From contig CM065298.1 of NCBI GenBank assembly GCA_032871835.1, forward strand, positions 92,193,891-92,257,890: DNA of 64,000 nt, read 5' to 3'. The position numbers and the translations under genes are program-made. The stretch is from Dipteronia dyeriana (lineage: Eukaryota > Streptophyta > Magnoliopsida > Sapindales > Sapindaceae). Shown here piece after piece: positions 36,292 to 47,426 of this stretch. Every line of letters begins with the position of its first letter. The stretch's first letter is position 1. The notes below the pieces were generated by a model. The model ran no database searches, was not told the DNA's origin, and saw nothing but the letters and a program-made list of their open reading frames with translations.

Positions 36292-36591
36292 AGTGTTGGT
36301 CACGGTTCGGTTAAACCGGCGGTTATAAACCGTAATAGTACTTAAAACACTGTAACCAATCAGAGGTTGCAATGTGGCACCATTTTATTTTTTCTTCAAA
36401 CAATCTCACTTATATCATTTTTTATTTATTTTAATTAAAAATAAATAAAATAAACCTGATGAAAACCGGAACCGATCGGTCCCTTAACCGCAACCGAAAT
36501 GCCTAACCGACGGTTAAAAACTGTGAACTAAACCGGTTTAGCCGATTACGGTTTTGGTATCCAACGAAACCGAAACCGAACCATGGACACT
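36292..36591. mobile_element. hAT-like MITE with AACCG-rich interior (~300 bp)
   Basis: Left end AGTGTTGGTCACGGTTCGGTT pairs with the inverse of the right end, AGTGTCCATGGTTCGGTTTCGG. The interior has many 'aaccg' and 'cggtt' motifs arranged so the two halves fold back. No target duplication was found, so the class is inferred. Confidence 0.55.
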
Positions 36592-37019
36592 TTTACCGAT
36601 GGATTGCACAATTACATTTTTTTTACTGTAACTATAAACCTAAACATAAACCATAATTTCCAAATAAAATTCATAAATAAATGTAATTTATCTTATGGCG
36701 TGTTTACTAATCAAGAATTCTACTTAGGAAAGGGAATTAAGTTCCAGATCTTTTGGATTTTGCTATTTAATAAATTTTTTAAGAATTAAATTATGTGTAC
36801 CCAACTCACTAATCAAGAATTAATGATATGTTTACTAATCGGGAATGAAAAGAATCGGAATCTAGCTCTACCGGAAAAGGAATAAAGGAGAATCAAAATT
36901 AAGTTATTAAATTTCATTCAAATGTTTACTAATGTTGAAGAAATAGAAAGGAAATCAAATTTGTACAAAGTTGATTACAAAAAACACCCTTATGTACAAA
37001 ATAGAGCTATATATATATT

Positions 37020-37570
37020 GTAGTCGATCGGATCTACAATTAATTGTTTTATCGAGTTGGGCACCGGCAACCTGAGAATTAAGAGAAAATATATAACAGT
37101 GGTCGAACCTAATGAGGGGGTGTTCCCTTTGGGGGACTCTCCGATGCTCAAGTTAGAATATCATTAGATGAGCAAAATGAAATTGAAAGAATTAGAGAAT
37201 AGCAAAATGTGTCGTTCGACGTATCGAATTGAGTTATTGATCAATGTGGATGGGTCGACATTGTGTATCAATGAATCTGACGAGTTGATGCCTAAGGGGA
37301 TCCTTGACTCGACCTCAGTCAATTGAGGATTGTCAATCGGTTTTTGAGAACAACTAGGCCGATCTCTGTTAGATCATGAAACAACAATTAATGAAAGGAG
37401 AGGATTTCGAATCTAAGTTTAGAAAGCTTTTGCGTATAATAGATTAAGAAATTATGATCCTTTTCTTTAAGAAGTTGTGTAGTATTTATAGTGAAGCCTT
37501 GGAACCTCATCTTCTTTATGAGAGAGACCGTGGATCTCAAGCCCTTTATTGTCCGTTTTGATTTTTTCAA
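37020..37570 (-). mobile_element. Antisense LTR fragment of a Ty3/gypsy (Tat/Ogre-like) element
   Basis: On the minus strand a TATA box (TATAAATA, 37490-37483) is followed ~350 nt later by 'acttgagcatcggagagtcc', 'gaacaccccc' and 'aggttgccggtgcccaactc'. The text 'acttgagcgtcggagg...gtccc' followed by 'caggt.gccgg' is, to my knowledge, the usual R-U5 phrase of plant Tat-type LTRs. Only one LTR piece is present and no TG/CA ends or target duplication are clear. Confidence 0.5.
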
Positions 37571-37582
37571 AAAAAAAATTAT

Positions 37583-37981
37583 ATAGGAATATTTTAGTAA
37601 AAATACTTGAATTCCCATTGTAATCAAAAAATAAAATTTGATTATTAGGTTGTGTGAGAGGAATTAAGTTTCCTTTCTGACTTAATTTATGCTGGGTGGG
37701 TCTATGGAATTACAACTGTGGGCTTGATTATTGGGTCATATGCATGTTTTTTAACCACTATATATAAAAAACATAATTTCATATGAGATATTAATAAATA
37801 TAGATATTGTTGTTTAAAAAAAAAAAACAAATTCTGTGGGAATAATTTACTAAAATTACATGAATTCCCATTGTAATCAAGAAATGGAATTTGATTTCTA
37901 GGGCGAGTGAAAAGAATTAAGTTTTCTTTCTTTCAGCAACTTAATTTCTGATTTGTGTAAGGGGTCTATGGAATTTAATTC
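37583..37981. repeat. Direct duplication of a ~130-bp block
   Basis: 37583-37712 and 37841-37981 share 'gaattcccattgtaatcaa', 'aatttgatt', 'gaattaagttt.ctttct' and 'gggtctatggaatt' in order. Confidence 0.75.
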
Positions 37982-38641
37982 CGCAAAAAGCTAGTAAGCA
38001 CACTATAAGTTCCCGATTGAACCCACCATAGGAATCAAGTTCTGAATTCATAACATTTTTACTAAAATATCCTCAATTTTTTATTTTTTTTTAAAAGCAA
38101 TCGTCTACTTTAGGATTATTGAATTTTGTTTTTTATTTACGTAAATCATATTGGTTTACATTTTTTTTTTTGAATCTTTGTATTAGTTTACTGAAACTGT
38201 TTTAGCATTTTTAAGAATAATAATATATTTTCCTAAATATCAATTTGTTAATTAGAATGATAAGACCGGGTTTATAAGATGACATAACCTGCAACTAAGC
38301 TGGGCATTGGGTTGGTTTTGACTATTTCCAAGTCAAACCGTGATTAATCCGTTTAGTAATTTACAACACAAATCAAACCAATTATAAGGTAATATCAAAT
38401 CGAATTAAACCAATAAAAATGGTTTGATATGACGGTTATTAATTTTGGTATGCCTTTTTCATTTACTTTTCAAATTTTTCATGTTGTTCCATATTAACAA
38501 AAAATGTTAAGAATTAAAATTAATATAACGTAATAATATAATCACATGTTTTTTAATATATATAAAGTAACCAAATCAATATGAGTTTCTTTTAAGCAAT
38601 GTAGTGAATTCATTTAATTTAACAAAACAATATCAACCCAA

Positions 38642-38735
38642 GATGAGGTTGGTCCGTAAACTTATCATGGTAATGAGATTGTGGGTTCGAGTCTTCCCTC
38701 CTCCAAATACTTGTATTCCCTCGATTCCTTTGAAA
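38642..38735 (+). mobile_element. tRNA-derived SINE-like sequence
   Basis: A B-box match (gtgggttcgagtc, 38685-38697) lies ~35 bp after an A-box-like 'tgaggttggtccg'. This is followed by 'ttccctcctcc' and an AT tail leading into the (TA)n(GA)n run. Spacing suits an RNA polymerase III promoter of a SINE. No cloverleaf-quality tRNA gene. Confidence 0.4.
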
Positions 38736-38739
38736 AACT

Positions 38740-38740
<1 letters not shown>

Positions 38741-38820
<80 letters not shown>
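38741..38820. repeat. (AT)n(GA)n compound microsatellite
   Basis: About 13 'ta' units then about 27 'ga' units. Confidence 0.97.
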
Positions 38821-38823
<3 letters not shown>

Positions 38824-39032
38824 TCCAAGTTCCTTTTTTTTTACATACATTATTACAAGCATATTCAGGATTATGGAAGAGTTCATGTGATTAGAGCACT
38901 TTTGAAGAAAACATGTAGGAGAGAGAGAGAGAGATGTCCAAGTTCCTTTTTTTTTACATACATTATTACAAGCATATTCAGGATTATGGAAGAGTTCATG
39001 TGATTAGAGCACTTTTGAAGAAAACATGTAGA
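38805..39032 (+). repeat. 113-bp tandem duplication, copies essentially identical
   Basis: 'atgtccaagttcc...gaagaaaacatgtag' begins at 38821 and again at 38934, with a short (GA)n between. I see no difference over about 98 bp. The (GA)n at the junction suggests slippage or unequal exchange at the microsatellite. Confidence 0.95.
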
Positions 39033-39194
39033 AAATCTGTAGTACCAAATTTTATAAATCATCTTAATGTATCTATCTATACGAGTATATGAATTATTAG
39101 AGATTTATACTTAAAAGTCTTGGTGTTATTCTTCATCTGAATGTCAAAAAAAAAATTTGATTCCGAATGTACCCCTTGACTCATTAACATGTAA

Positions 39195-39384
39195 AAAGAA
39201 ATTAATAAATCATGAATTATAATTATTGTTTTTTAACAACTCCTCTTTTTAAAAAAAAAAATATTATTATATTACCGGGTGAAACACAGATTGATCACCA
39301 CGTTAATTTTTGTTTACCTTTCCTATTAGGAAAAGGATTACTAATCCGCAAAGGAAAACCCACAATAGTACTCTCTCTCTCTCT
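39195..39384 (+). repeat. Upstream region of the RING-H2 gene, duplicated at 54615-54800
   Basis: Shares 'ttaatttttgtttac.tttcctatt.gg.aaaggat.actaat' and 'ggaaa.cccacaat..tactct' with 54690-54795, and weaker similarity further left. Confidence 0.8.
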
Positions 39385-39386
39385 CT

Positions 39387-39436
<50 letters not shown>
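39371..39436. repeat. (CT)n(AT)n microsatellite
   Basis: About nine 'ct' units followed by about 24 'at' units, just upstream of the RING-H2 region. Confidence 0.97.
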
Positions 39437-39439
<3 letters not shown>

Positions 39440-39708
39440 GTTTCTCTTCACATTATCAAACAAAACAAAATCAAATTCAAACAAAATTAGCTATCGACCT
39501 CCACAATTGATCATGGTCGTTGTGTACAAGAAAATCTCCATTTTTCATCGCAAAGACAACATATCGTCAATCTACATTGTTCATTCATTTCGTGGTTGTA
39601 GCGATAGCCTAGATGCAGCAGCCCCTTCTCGATGCATGTCGAACACTGCCACAATACCGCATGGTAAAGTTGAGAGAATTATAACAATTCATCAATGAGG
39701 TTATTCCT

Positions 39709-40074
39709 ATGTACAAATTCCATAAGCATAATGGCATGGGATCGGATTCGACAGTTCATCGTGTGTTCATGAGTAATTTTTTCTGCTTCATTTCTCCAAT
39801 ATGTACTTGTCTGACATGTAAGTACGTTGGCTTGGTATCGCATCTGACATTTTCTTGTGAATTTGAGAGCAATTTATCGATCGACTTCACTAATGAGCAT
39901 GACCCTACTTGTTCTATATGTTTAAGAGAGTTCGAAGATGGTGACGACATTAGGGTTTTGCCGGAATGTAAGCACGGGTATCATGTTCATTGTATTGATG
40001 AGTGGGTGTGCTCTCATTCGAGCTGCCCAATTTGTTGGGCAAATACACCTATTGACAATGTCATGTTGTTTTGA
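39709..40074 (+). CDS. Short RING-H2 (ATL-like) E3 ubiquitin ligase, 121 aa
   Basis: A single-exon frame from the ATG at 39709. The N-terminus has a hydrophobic Cys-rich stretch (about residues 23-50) that could be a membrane segment. The C-terminus is a RING-H2 finger of about residues 70-112: [29 protein letters not shown] and CPIC supply the C-C-C-H-H-C-C-C ligands. Such proteins recruit an E2 and ubiquitinate substrates, often at plant membranes. It is shorter than typical ATL proteins and lacks a recognisable GLD motif. A preceding frame (39438-39698) ends just before it, so the true gene may be longer with a frameshift, or this may be a decayed copy. A Ty3 element inserted 212 bp after the stop codon. 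The upstream region has a second copy near 54700 without a gene. Confidence 0.7.
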   Translation: MYKFHKHNGMGSDSTVHRVFMSNFFCFISPICTCLTCKYVGLVSHLTFSCEFESNLSIDFTNEHDPTCSICLREFEDGDDIRVLPECKHGYHVHCIDEWVCSHSSCPICWANTPIDNVMLF

Positions 40075-40286
40075 GTTTTGAAAACGTAAATTTGTAAGAA
40101 AATTCTCTTAACATTTGTTTTGCCCTATTAAACTTTAAAAAAGTTAATGAAAATTGTTATTCATTCATTTGTTTATTACTTCTTTTTTTGAATAGGTATT
40201 AAATTAATTAGATCTGATATTGATTTGACATTCATCAAATGATCGATCAATTAATGATTAAAAGTTTGGTGAAAATTCTTTGATAT

Positions 40287-41084
40287 TATTATATGTAAAT
40301 TTTTACCTCACTATGGACAATTCCTTAAATATTACCAGAGACATCCAAGTAGGCATCCAGAAGATGAAAGAAAACATCACTAAGGAATGAAAACCCAAGT
40401 AAGTGTGAACACGAATATTCGACAAGTCATAACCTGCTCGGGACCAAATGACGTCATGTTCTACTCGGGATAAATATGGAGAAACCCGAATAAAGAAGTC
40501 CAGTACATAACTCGCATATGAACTAAGAGTCACTAAAATGCGCAAAGAATTTCATATCGAGAAGAATTCCTAGAAGAATAAAATACCAAACAAGAAAAAG
40601 GTTCCAGATCAGACAACAATTTTATTTCTTCAAGAAGGCTGCATTTTTAAGGAAATAAGTCTTAAATGGACTATATCACCAGAGTCCCATTCGACCTCCA
40701 TACAATCTCCGAAATAAGAATGAAGATAAAGACGACTCCAACAAGTAACCAATTATAGTTACATACAAATTCTTTACTTGTACAAAAATGATTAGGGTTA
40801 TATACATATATAAATAGACTCATAATCTCATTAAAAAAAAAGATAGAAGAGCAAGCAGAGAGAAAAAAGAGAGATCGAGAGTTGTAAGTCTTTATTTTGA
40901 TAGTGGATTTTGGCTTGGTTGCTTGTTCAACCACCCGTGGACGTTTCTCCGATCACCGAAGTTTTACCACGTAAACTTGTGTCTAACTAGTTTCAATTTG
41001 CATTCTCATTCTCTTTCTCTCTGAGGTCACGGCTAAAACCCAATCTTGTTGACTTTCTCACAAATCGAGAAATCGACGTCAACA
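40287..41084 (+). repeat. 5' LTR of the Ty3 element
   Basis: Starts TATTATATG (the canonical TG mutated to TA; the 3' LTR has TGTTATATG) and ends GACGTCAACA. A TATA box (tataaata, 40809-40816) precedes a purine-rich leader. Confidence 0.93.
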
Positions 41085-41086
41085 AT

Positions 41087-41104
41087 TGGCGCTAGAAGAA
41101 GGGG
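41087..41104 (+). promoter_or_regulatory. Primer-binding site
   Basis: TGGCGCTAGAAGAAGGGG begins two bases after the 5' LTR, the expected place and TGG start for a tRNA-primed site. I did not identify which tRNA. Confidence 0.75.
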
Positions 41105-41130
41105 CTGAACCTCCGATTTAATTAAAAGTA

Positions 41131-43440
41131 ATGGCTGGAAGTGGAAGCAGAAACAGTTCCGGGGATGTCCAAAAATCTCCAGATGATGTTCATATAGGCG
41201 GTAGCTTACTTGATCTCGCCACGACCACCGAGAACCAACCAACATCTCTGGCGGGGATCCAACAAATCCCTTCGACCAGCGAAGACTTATCACGACGCTT
41301 CCATGAGGCACTACAACTCTTGTTAGCGAACGAGGCAAAAGAAGGGGTTGATCTATTAGCTGCAGAAGAAACGCAACCTTCTAATCCCCCACTTACAAGG
41401 CTTCATTCGGTTATAGTTGGGTCAGAACCAGATGCACCATAATCTGGTAGGAACTCTATTCCAGTCAATCAAGCTGGAGGTGTAACACGCAATCAGGATA
41501 AGGGACGTGAAACACTCGAAGAGGAACGACCACGCTAAAGGCAGAGCCATGGTCAGATAGCCTATGATAGACATCGCAAACATGACCGGCATAGGGATCG
41601 ATCGTCATCATCAGAGGATAGTGATCGACACCATCACAAGCGTCGTCATGGAACCATACGCCTGTAAGGATCGACCCGTGAGACTCTGCAACGAAGTAAA
41701 GATGAGCTGGAAATAGGCATGGCAGTCACTCGAAGGTTTAACCATCATGAAGAACCGGTGGAAGACAGAGATGTTATGATTCAGAGCCTGGCCCGAGAAC
41801 TCAAAAACAACAGGCGTCAAATGAACACGTTGGTTAGGCGATATGGGTATAATGACTTATCCGACGATGATTTCGATAGTCCATTCACTAGGGACATCCT
41901 GTGAACCCCATTTCTAGAAAGATTCAGGATGCCACTCGTAGAACAATTCAAGAAGGATACATATCCTAAAGAACACGTCAGAAGGTATAAAAGCGTTATG
42001 GCTCAGTATGCCCACAGTGACCCTTTACTATGTCTCAACTTTCCACAGACTCTGGGAGACACAGGCTCAAGATGGTTCAGAAGGTTACCCTCGGTAAGCA
42101 TCGAAAGTTTCGGTGAATTAAGCAGAAGTTTCTCAAGACAATTTCTGGGTAATGTACATAGAAAAAAATCAGTGGCTTACCTTTCTCAGCTGAAACAAGG
42201 GAAAGATGAGTCGTTGAAAAAATATCTAGGGAGATTCGGTCAGGCGATCTCAGAAATCGGCAGTGCAAATGATGAAGCAATAATTGCTGCATTCATAAAC
42301 AATTTACAGAATGGACGGCTATCTTTTGACCTAATAAGAGCCCGTCTAACCAGATATATAGATATGATAGACATGGCTGGAGGATATGCACTATCCGAAG
42401 AAGATGAGTTAGCCATGGGAGGATACTACATAGATGGAGGGAAACCCGAACAAAAAGATACCGAGTCAAAAGTACAGAACCAAAAGGGAAAACAAAAAGG
42501 AAACGGTAAAGAAAGAAGCAATGATAGAGGAAACGGGTGTCATACCGACCAGACCATGGAGAAATTCTGAGAAAAATACACAAACTACACATTTATCCCC
42601 GGGGACCCCAAATCCCCGCACCCTCATCCCCATTTGGGGATTTTATTTTTGGGGAAAATGGGGAAATGGGAATGGGGGGATGGGGATGATTTTCATCCCC
42701 AAATTAAAATGGGGATGGGGATGGGGATGGGGATGGGGAGACCCCTCCCCATCCCCATTTCCCCATTTCCCCATTTCCCCCACAATTAAATTGAAATGGG
42801 GATGGGGATGGGGATAGAGATCTCCATTTCCCCATTTCCTCATTTCCCCCAAAAGTATATAAATATAATTATAATATGTATTTGAATTATTTGAAACATT
42901 TTATGTTGAATTTGTAATGCATTGATATTTTTTATTTGTAATGAAATGTTTGTTTTTTTAAAATTTAATTTATAATTTTTAGTTAAATAGGGAAATAGGA
43001 AAATGAGGGACCAGGGATACGAGAAAACAGGAAAAAACGGAAAAAATGGGTAACTGAGGATATGGATGGGGGTACCTCCCCCCAAACATCCCCATCCCCA
43101 TCCTCATCCCCATCCCCATTTTCCCCAAATGGGGAAATGGGGGGATGGGGATGAGGGGACCTATATCCATCCCCAATCCCCAAACGTGCATCCCTAATCC
43201 TGGCCATATTAGAAGAGAAAAATCTAGTAAAAGAGCCACGCCGACAGTCTCAGTTTGTCCAGTGAGATATATCAAAGTACTGCAGATTCCATAAGGAAAC
43301 CGGTCATGAGACTTCCAAATGTTACCAGCTTAGAGACTACATAGAGACCCTCATTCGGGAAGGACACCTACAAGATATAATATTGAAAAGAGATGAGAGG
43401 TCAGAAACGAAGAAATAGACTAGGGCCGATCATAGTTCCG
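41131..43440 (+). pseudogene. gag of the Ty3 element, interrupted
   Basis: Starts at the ATG 41131 (MAGSGSRNSSGDVQ) with a low-complexity N-terminus to a TAA near 41440. Further stops fall near 41535 and 41901. The best-kept part, 41929-42430, is a Retrotrans_gag domain (YKSVMAQYAHSDPLLCLNFP, SFGELSRSFSRQFLGNVHRK, LKQGKDESLKKYLGRF). After a 0.6-kb GGGGAT-rich insertion (about 42590-43200) the nucleocapsid-like part resumes: KYCRFHKETGHETSKCYQL, a zinc-binding segment with the typical C-x2-H...H-x4-C pattern of Tat-type gags. The product would form the virus-like particle. Confidence 0.85.
42590..43200. mobile_element. 0.6-kb insertion rich in 'ggggat'/'ccccat' repeats inside gag
   Basis: Between two gag segments lies DNA of alternating 'ccccatttcccc' and 'ggggatgggg' blocks (42590-42850 and 43060-43190) separated by an AT-rich centre (42850-43020). 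The two ends are inverted relative to each other, so the insert can fold. This resembles non-autonomous hAT-like elements with G-rich ends. The exact boundaries and target duplication are not clear. Confidence 0.65.
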
Positions 43441-43689
43441 GTCGAAACAAAAGGGCTAGCCCCGAGACCAATGAAATAATACAAACAATCTTTGGAGGAC
43501 CATCAACTGGAAGAAGTAACCGAGAGCAAACTCAGGAAATCAGAGAAGCGGTAGGGGCAAGGCAAAACTTTGATGTCAACTCTGTCGAACCAGACCCGAA
43601 AAAGGGTAAAAGAAGGATTTAACCCAATAATATTCACAGAAGCCGACTCACATGGGGTCGATGTTCGACCAAATGATGCCCTTGTCATA

Positions 43690-44351
43690 AGTGCTCGAAT
43701 TGGACACAGGAAGTCAGGAGAATTTTAATAAACAATGGTAGTTCGACTGATATTCTCAATGTAGCTGTCTACGATCAACTCAGGTTGGACCGAAAAGATT
43801 TGCAACCTTTTCATACCCCACTCAAAGGATTTGGGAGAGTTGAAGTCAGGTCTCTCGGGACGGCAAAGTTACCCGTAAAAATCGGAGTAGCACATTGTCA
43901 GAGAACAGTATTGCTCAATTTTGTAGTGGTAGACTTAGACAATTGGCCTTATAACTTGTTGTTAGGTCGGCCATTCTTGAATAAAACTAATGCAGTAACA
44001 ACTACTTATGTTCTGATGATCAAATTCCCAAATGAACGGGGGATAGGAATAGTCAAGGGGTCCCCGGAGATGGTCAGAAGAGCTAATCTCCTGGTTTATA
44101 AAGACACAGACAATAGCGAACGAGTGTGCACCATCACCCGATCAGATCAGACCAAGCAAGAATCACTATTGTTTGAATTCGATCCGAGAGAAGAGCCGAA
44201 AGTATCTAAAAGTGAACTAATAGAGGAAATAGTCTTAAGGGAAGATGAACCAGGTAAGAAGATAAAAATCGGGGCCAGTTTAGAAGGAAAGGTTAAGCAA
44301 AATCTTATTGATCTGCTCAGAATACAAAGATGTGTTCGCATGGAGTTATGA
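43690..44351 (+). pseudogene. Retropepsin-like protease region, catalytic Asp lost
   Basis: The active-site block reads ILINNGSSTDILN at 43719-43757, where Ty3/gypsy elements have Asp-Asn-Gly-Ser-Ser or Asp-Gly/Thr-Gly. The Asp codon position (43731-43733) is AAC (Asn), a single G-to-A change. The flap and C-terminal part follow: FVVVDLDNWPYNLLLGRPFL. The linker to the reverse transcriptase ends near 44351 with a frame change. Confidence 0.8.
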
Positions 44352-44439
44352 AGACATGGTAGGGATAAATGCCCGAGTAATATCACATCATCTTGCAGTA
44401 GACCCAAATGTAAAACCAGTAATACAAAAAAAAAATTAA

Positions 44440-45265
44440 CCTCGAAAGAAGTCAGGCGATCAAGCAAGAAGTGGAGAAGTTACTCGTTGTACGATCAATT
44501 AGAGAGATCAGATACCCTTAGTGGGTAGCCAATGTGGTTCTCGTCCAAAAGAAAAATGGTCAGTGGAGAATGTGCGTAGATTTCACGGACATGAATAAAG
44601 CATGCCCAAAAGACAGCTTTCCACTACAAAGGATAGACCAACTGGTTGATGCCACGGCAGGCCACGAATTACTCAGTTTCATGGACTCCTACTCAGGATA
44701 TAACCAAATCCGGATGAATAAGGTTGATGAGGAAAAAACGACATTCACGACCGATCAGGGCTTATACTGTTACACAATAATGCCCTTTGGGCTAAAGAAT
44801 GCAGGAGCAAAATACTAAAGGTTGGTCAACAGAATCTTCGCACGTCAAATAGGAAGAAATATGGAAGTTTACATAGATGACATGTTGACCAAGAGCATAT
44901 CGGCGGACATGCATACTTCAGACCTGCGGGAAACATTCGATGTCTTGAGGAGATATCAAATGAAGCTAAATCTGAACAAATGCCTATTTGGAGTTCCTTC
45001 GGTAAGGTTCTTGGGTTTCCAAGTTCACCAAAGGGGAATCGAATTAAACCCTGAAAAGATCCAAGCCTTACAAAAAATGACCTCACCAAGGACGTTAAAA
45101 GAAGTGCAGCGCTTAACAGGATGCTTAGCTTCCTTGGGCGGATTTATTTCAAAGGCCACAGACAAATGTGCTCCCTTTTTAAAAGTAATTAAAAAAGGAA
45201 AAGGACTCGAATGGAATGAAGAATGCGAGCAGGTGTTCCTAAAAATCAAAGAGTACCTAGGGTAA
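44440..45265 (+). pseudogene. Reverse transcriptase of the Ty3 element
   Basis: Blocks are WRMCVDFTDMNKACPKDSFP, FMDSYSGYNQI, MPFGLKNAGA and the catalytic VYIDDML. A TAA at 44816-44818 (after GAKY) interrupts the frame where the family has Gln, and a TAG lies near 44520. The thumb segment LNLNKCLFGVPSVRFLGF is present, and the frame ends with a TAA near 45263. RNA-dependent DNA polymerase for replication of the element. Confidence 0.93.
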
Positions 45266-45439
45266 GCTCTCATCCTTTCGAAACTGAAAATGGGAGAAAT
45301 ACTCCACTTGTACTTATCAATTACAGAATCAGCAGCAAGCTCAGTTCTAGTCAGAACAGAAGTTGGAGTATAGAGGCTAGTATACTATACCAGAAAGGCA
45401 CTTCTTCCAGCTAAAACCAGGTATTCACAGGCATAAAAA

Positions 45440-46200
45440 ATGACCCTAACATTGGTTTCGGCAGCAAGGAAGCTAAGGTCATACTTTCAGGCTTATACAA
45501 TCCAGGTCCTCACTGACTGCCCACTTAAGCAAATCTTACAGAAGCTAGAAATTTCAGGAAGACTAACCAAATGGGCAATCGAGCTAAGTGAATTCGATAT
45601 CCAGTATATCCCTATGACATATCTCAAAGGCCAAGCAGTGACAGATTTCATAGCAGAATTCACAGAACCAAACTTGGAAGCAAAAAAGATGTTGGACAAG
45701 AGTTTCTCATGGAAATTTTATGTTGATGGCATCTCAAACACTCACGGCAGCTGGGCAGGGATCGTAGTATGCACCCCGGAAGGAGATGATGTCGAGTGTG
45801 CCATGAGATTCGACTTCAAAGCAACGAATAATCAAGCCGAGTACGAGGCACTACTAGCTGGACTCAAGTATGCATAGCCCTAGGAGCAGATGAGGTCAAA
45901 ATATTTAGCGACTCACAGTTAGTCGTCAACCAAGTCCTGGACGAATACCAAGCCAAAGATGAAGGTATGATAGCTTATCATGGAATAGCAAAACAACTCC
46001 TTCAGAAATTCAAAGAATATAAGATTGTCCAGATTTCCAGGGAGGAGAATGAAAAGGCAGATGCCTTGTCCAAACTAGCATCAGCAACGACCACAATCAG
46101 ACCAAAAACTATTATGGTCGCACATCTCCTCAATTCGAGCACAGTTGAGCCAAAAACTTTGAAATCTCAGAAATCTGAACACCGTCAGACGGTTGGATGA
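45440..46200 (+). pseudogene. RNase H region of the Ty3 element
   Basis: The tether region (LVSAARKLRSYFQAYTIQVL, LTKWAIELSEFDIQYIP) leads to RNase H proper: WKFYVDGISN (first Asp), NNQAEYEALLAGL (Glu) and, after a 1-nt frameshift near 45876, KIFSDSQLVVNQV (Asp). The C-terminus has EENEKADALSKLASA. Degrades the RNA strand of the cDNA hybrid. The frameshift and flanking stops break it. Confidence 0.9.
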
Positions 46201-47426
46201 CTCAATTAAAAAGGTACCTAGAAGAAAGAGTGCTCCCGGAAGATCCCCTACAAGCCAAACGTATCAGGTATCAGTCAGCAAGATACACATTGATCGGAGG
46301 AGAACTGTACATAATGGGGTTTTCCCAAACACTCCAAATATGTGTATCAGAGGAAGATGCATGTTAGATACAAATCCACGGTGGAGTATACAGAAACCAT
46401 ACTGGGGGCAAAAGTTTAGCACATAAGGTATTCAGGCAAGGTTATTATTGGCCCACTTTATTCTCGGATGCACAAAGATGTTCGGAAAGCTGTAATGCAT
46501 GCCAAAGGATTGCTAACGATATCCGACAACCCCCTGAACAACTTAGAAGCCTTACGTCCACATGGCCATTTGCCATGTGGGGCTTGGACTTAATTGGCCT
46601 AATGCCAGCAGAGACAGGGTGTGTGGCGTAGCATGCAATAGTAGTCGTTGATTATTTCACAAAGTGGGCAGAAGCTGAAGCATTAGTGCATATCACAAAA
46701 GCAAATACCATGAATTTCATGAAGAAAAATATACTCTACAGGTTTGGAGTCCCAAGCACTATCATCACTGACAACGGCACCCAGTTCGATAATCTAAAAT
46801 TCAGACAGCTGTGCAAAGAGTACCAAATTGTCAATTACTACGTCACACCTGCCCACCCTAAAACAAATAGGCAAGCTGAAGCAGTAAACAAAATCATCAA
46901 GCATACACTCAAAACAAAGCTAGATGCCAAGAAAGGAAGTTGGGTTGAAAAACTTCCTAAGGTATTATGGGCATATTGGACGACAGCAAGAACTTCTACA
47001 GGAGAGACTCCATTCACTTTAGTGTTTGGAACAGAAGTTGTTATCCCCATAGAAACATCATATGCGTCACCTAGGGTCAGGCTATATAATGAAGACCAGA
47101 ATGTTGATATGTTGTTACAAAGTCTAGATGAGCTAGAAGAGAAAAAAGAGAAGTCCCGAATACAAAATATGGCATATCAACAAAGAGTGGCTCGCCACTA
47201 CCATTCTCATGTTCGAATCAGGAAATTCCAACTAGGAGACTTGGTACTCAGAAAGGTGTCACTGAACACAAAAAACAAAGCTGCAGGTTCCTTGGCTGAT
47301 AAGTGGGAAGGCCCGTACACGATTAAAGGAGTAGCTGGTCATGGAGCATATTGGATTGCACGACCAGATGGAGGGGTCTTACCCCGACCATGCAATGCCC
47401 AATATTTGAAGATTTTTTATCCTTGA
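46200..47426 (+). pseudogene. Integrase of the Ty3 element
   Basis: The N-terminal zinc-binding part includes QGYYWPTLF and CNACQRIAND, with a TAG upstream near 46363. The core has WGLDLIGLMP (first Asp), IITDNGTQFDN (second Asp) and NRQAEAVNKIIKHTL (Glu). A TAG lies at about 46629. From 46686 the frame is open to the stop at 47426, through GETPFTLVFGTEVVIP and the GPY/F-type C-terminus KWEGPYTIKGV. Joins the cDNA copy to the host chromosome. No chromodomain follows. Confidence 0.93.

Larger units (their letters stand above)
36696..38005. mobile_element. Inverted-repeat-bounded element (~1.3 kb), possibly Harbinger-related
   Basis: Left end TGGCGTGTTTACTAATCAAG and inverted right end TAGTGTGCTTACTAGC are similar, each preceded by 'tta'. 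The inner phrase 'ggaattaa' is repeated. The element contains an LTR fragment and an internal direct duplication. No transposase. Confidence 0.4.

Noticed and set aside
38681..39003. Short frames through the GA/TA microsatellites
   Set aside because: Encoded by simple repeats (RERERE, IYIYIY) and the tandem duplication.
39438..39698. Separate gene upstream of the RING-H2 frame
   Set aside because: No domain; starts within the microsatellite region; at most a frameshifted N-terminus of the RING gene.
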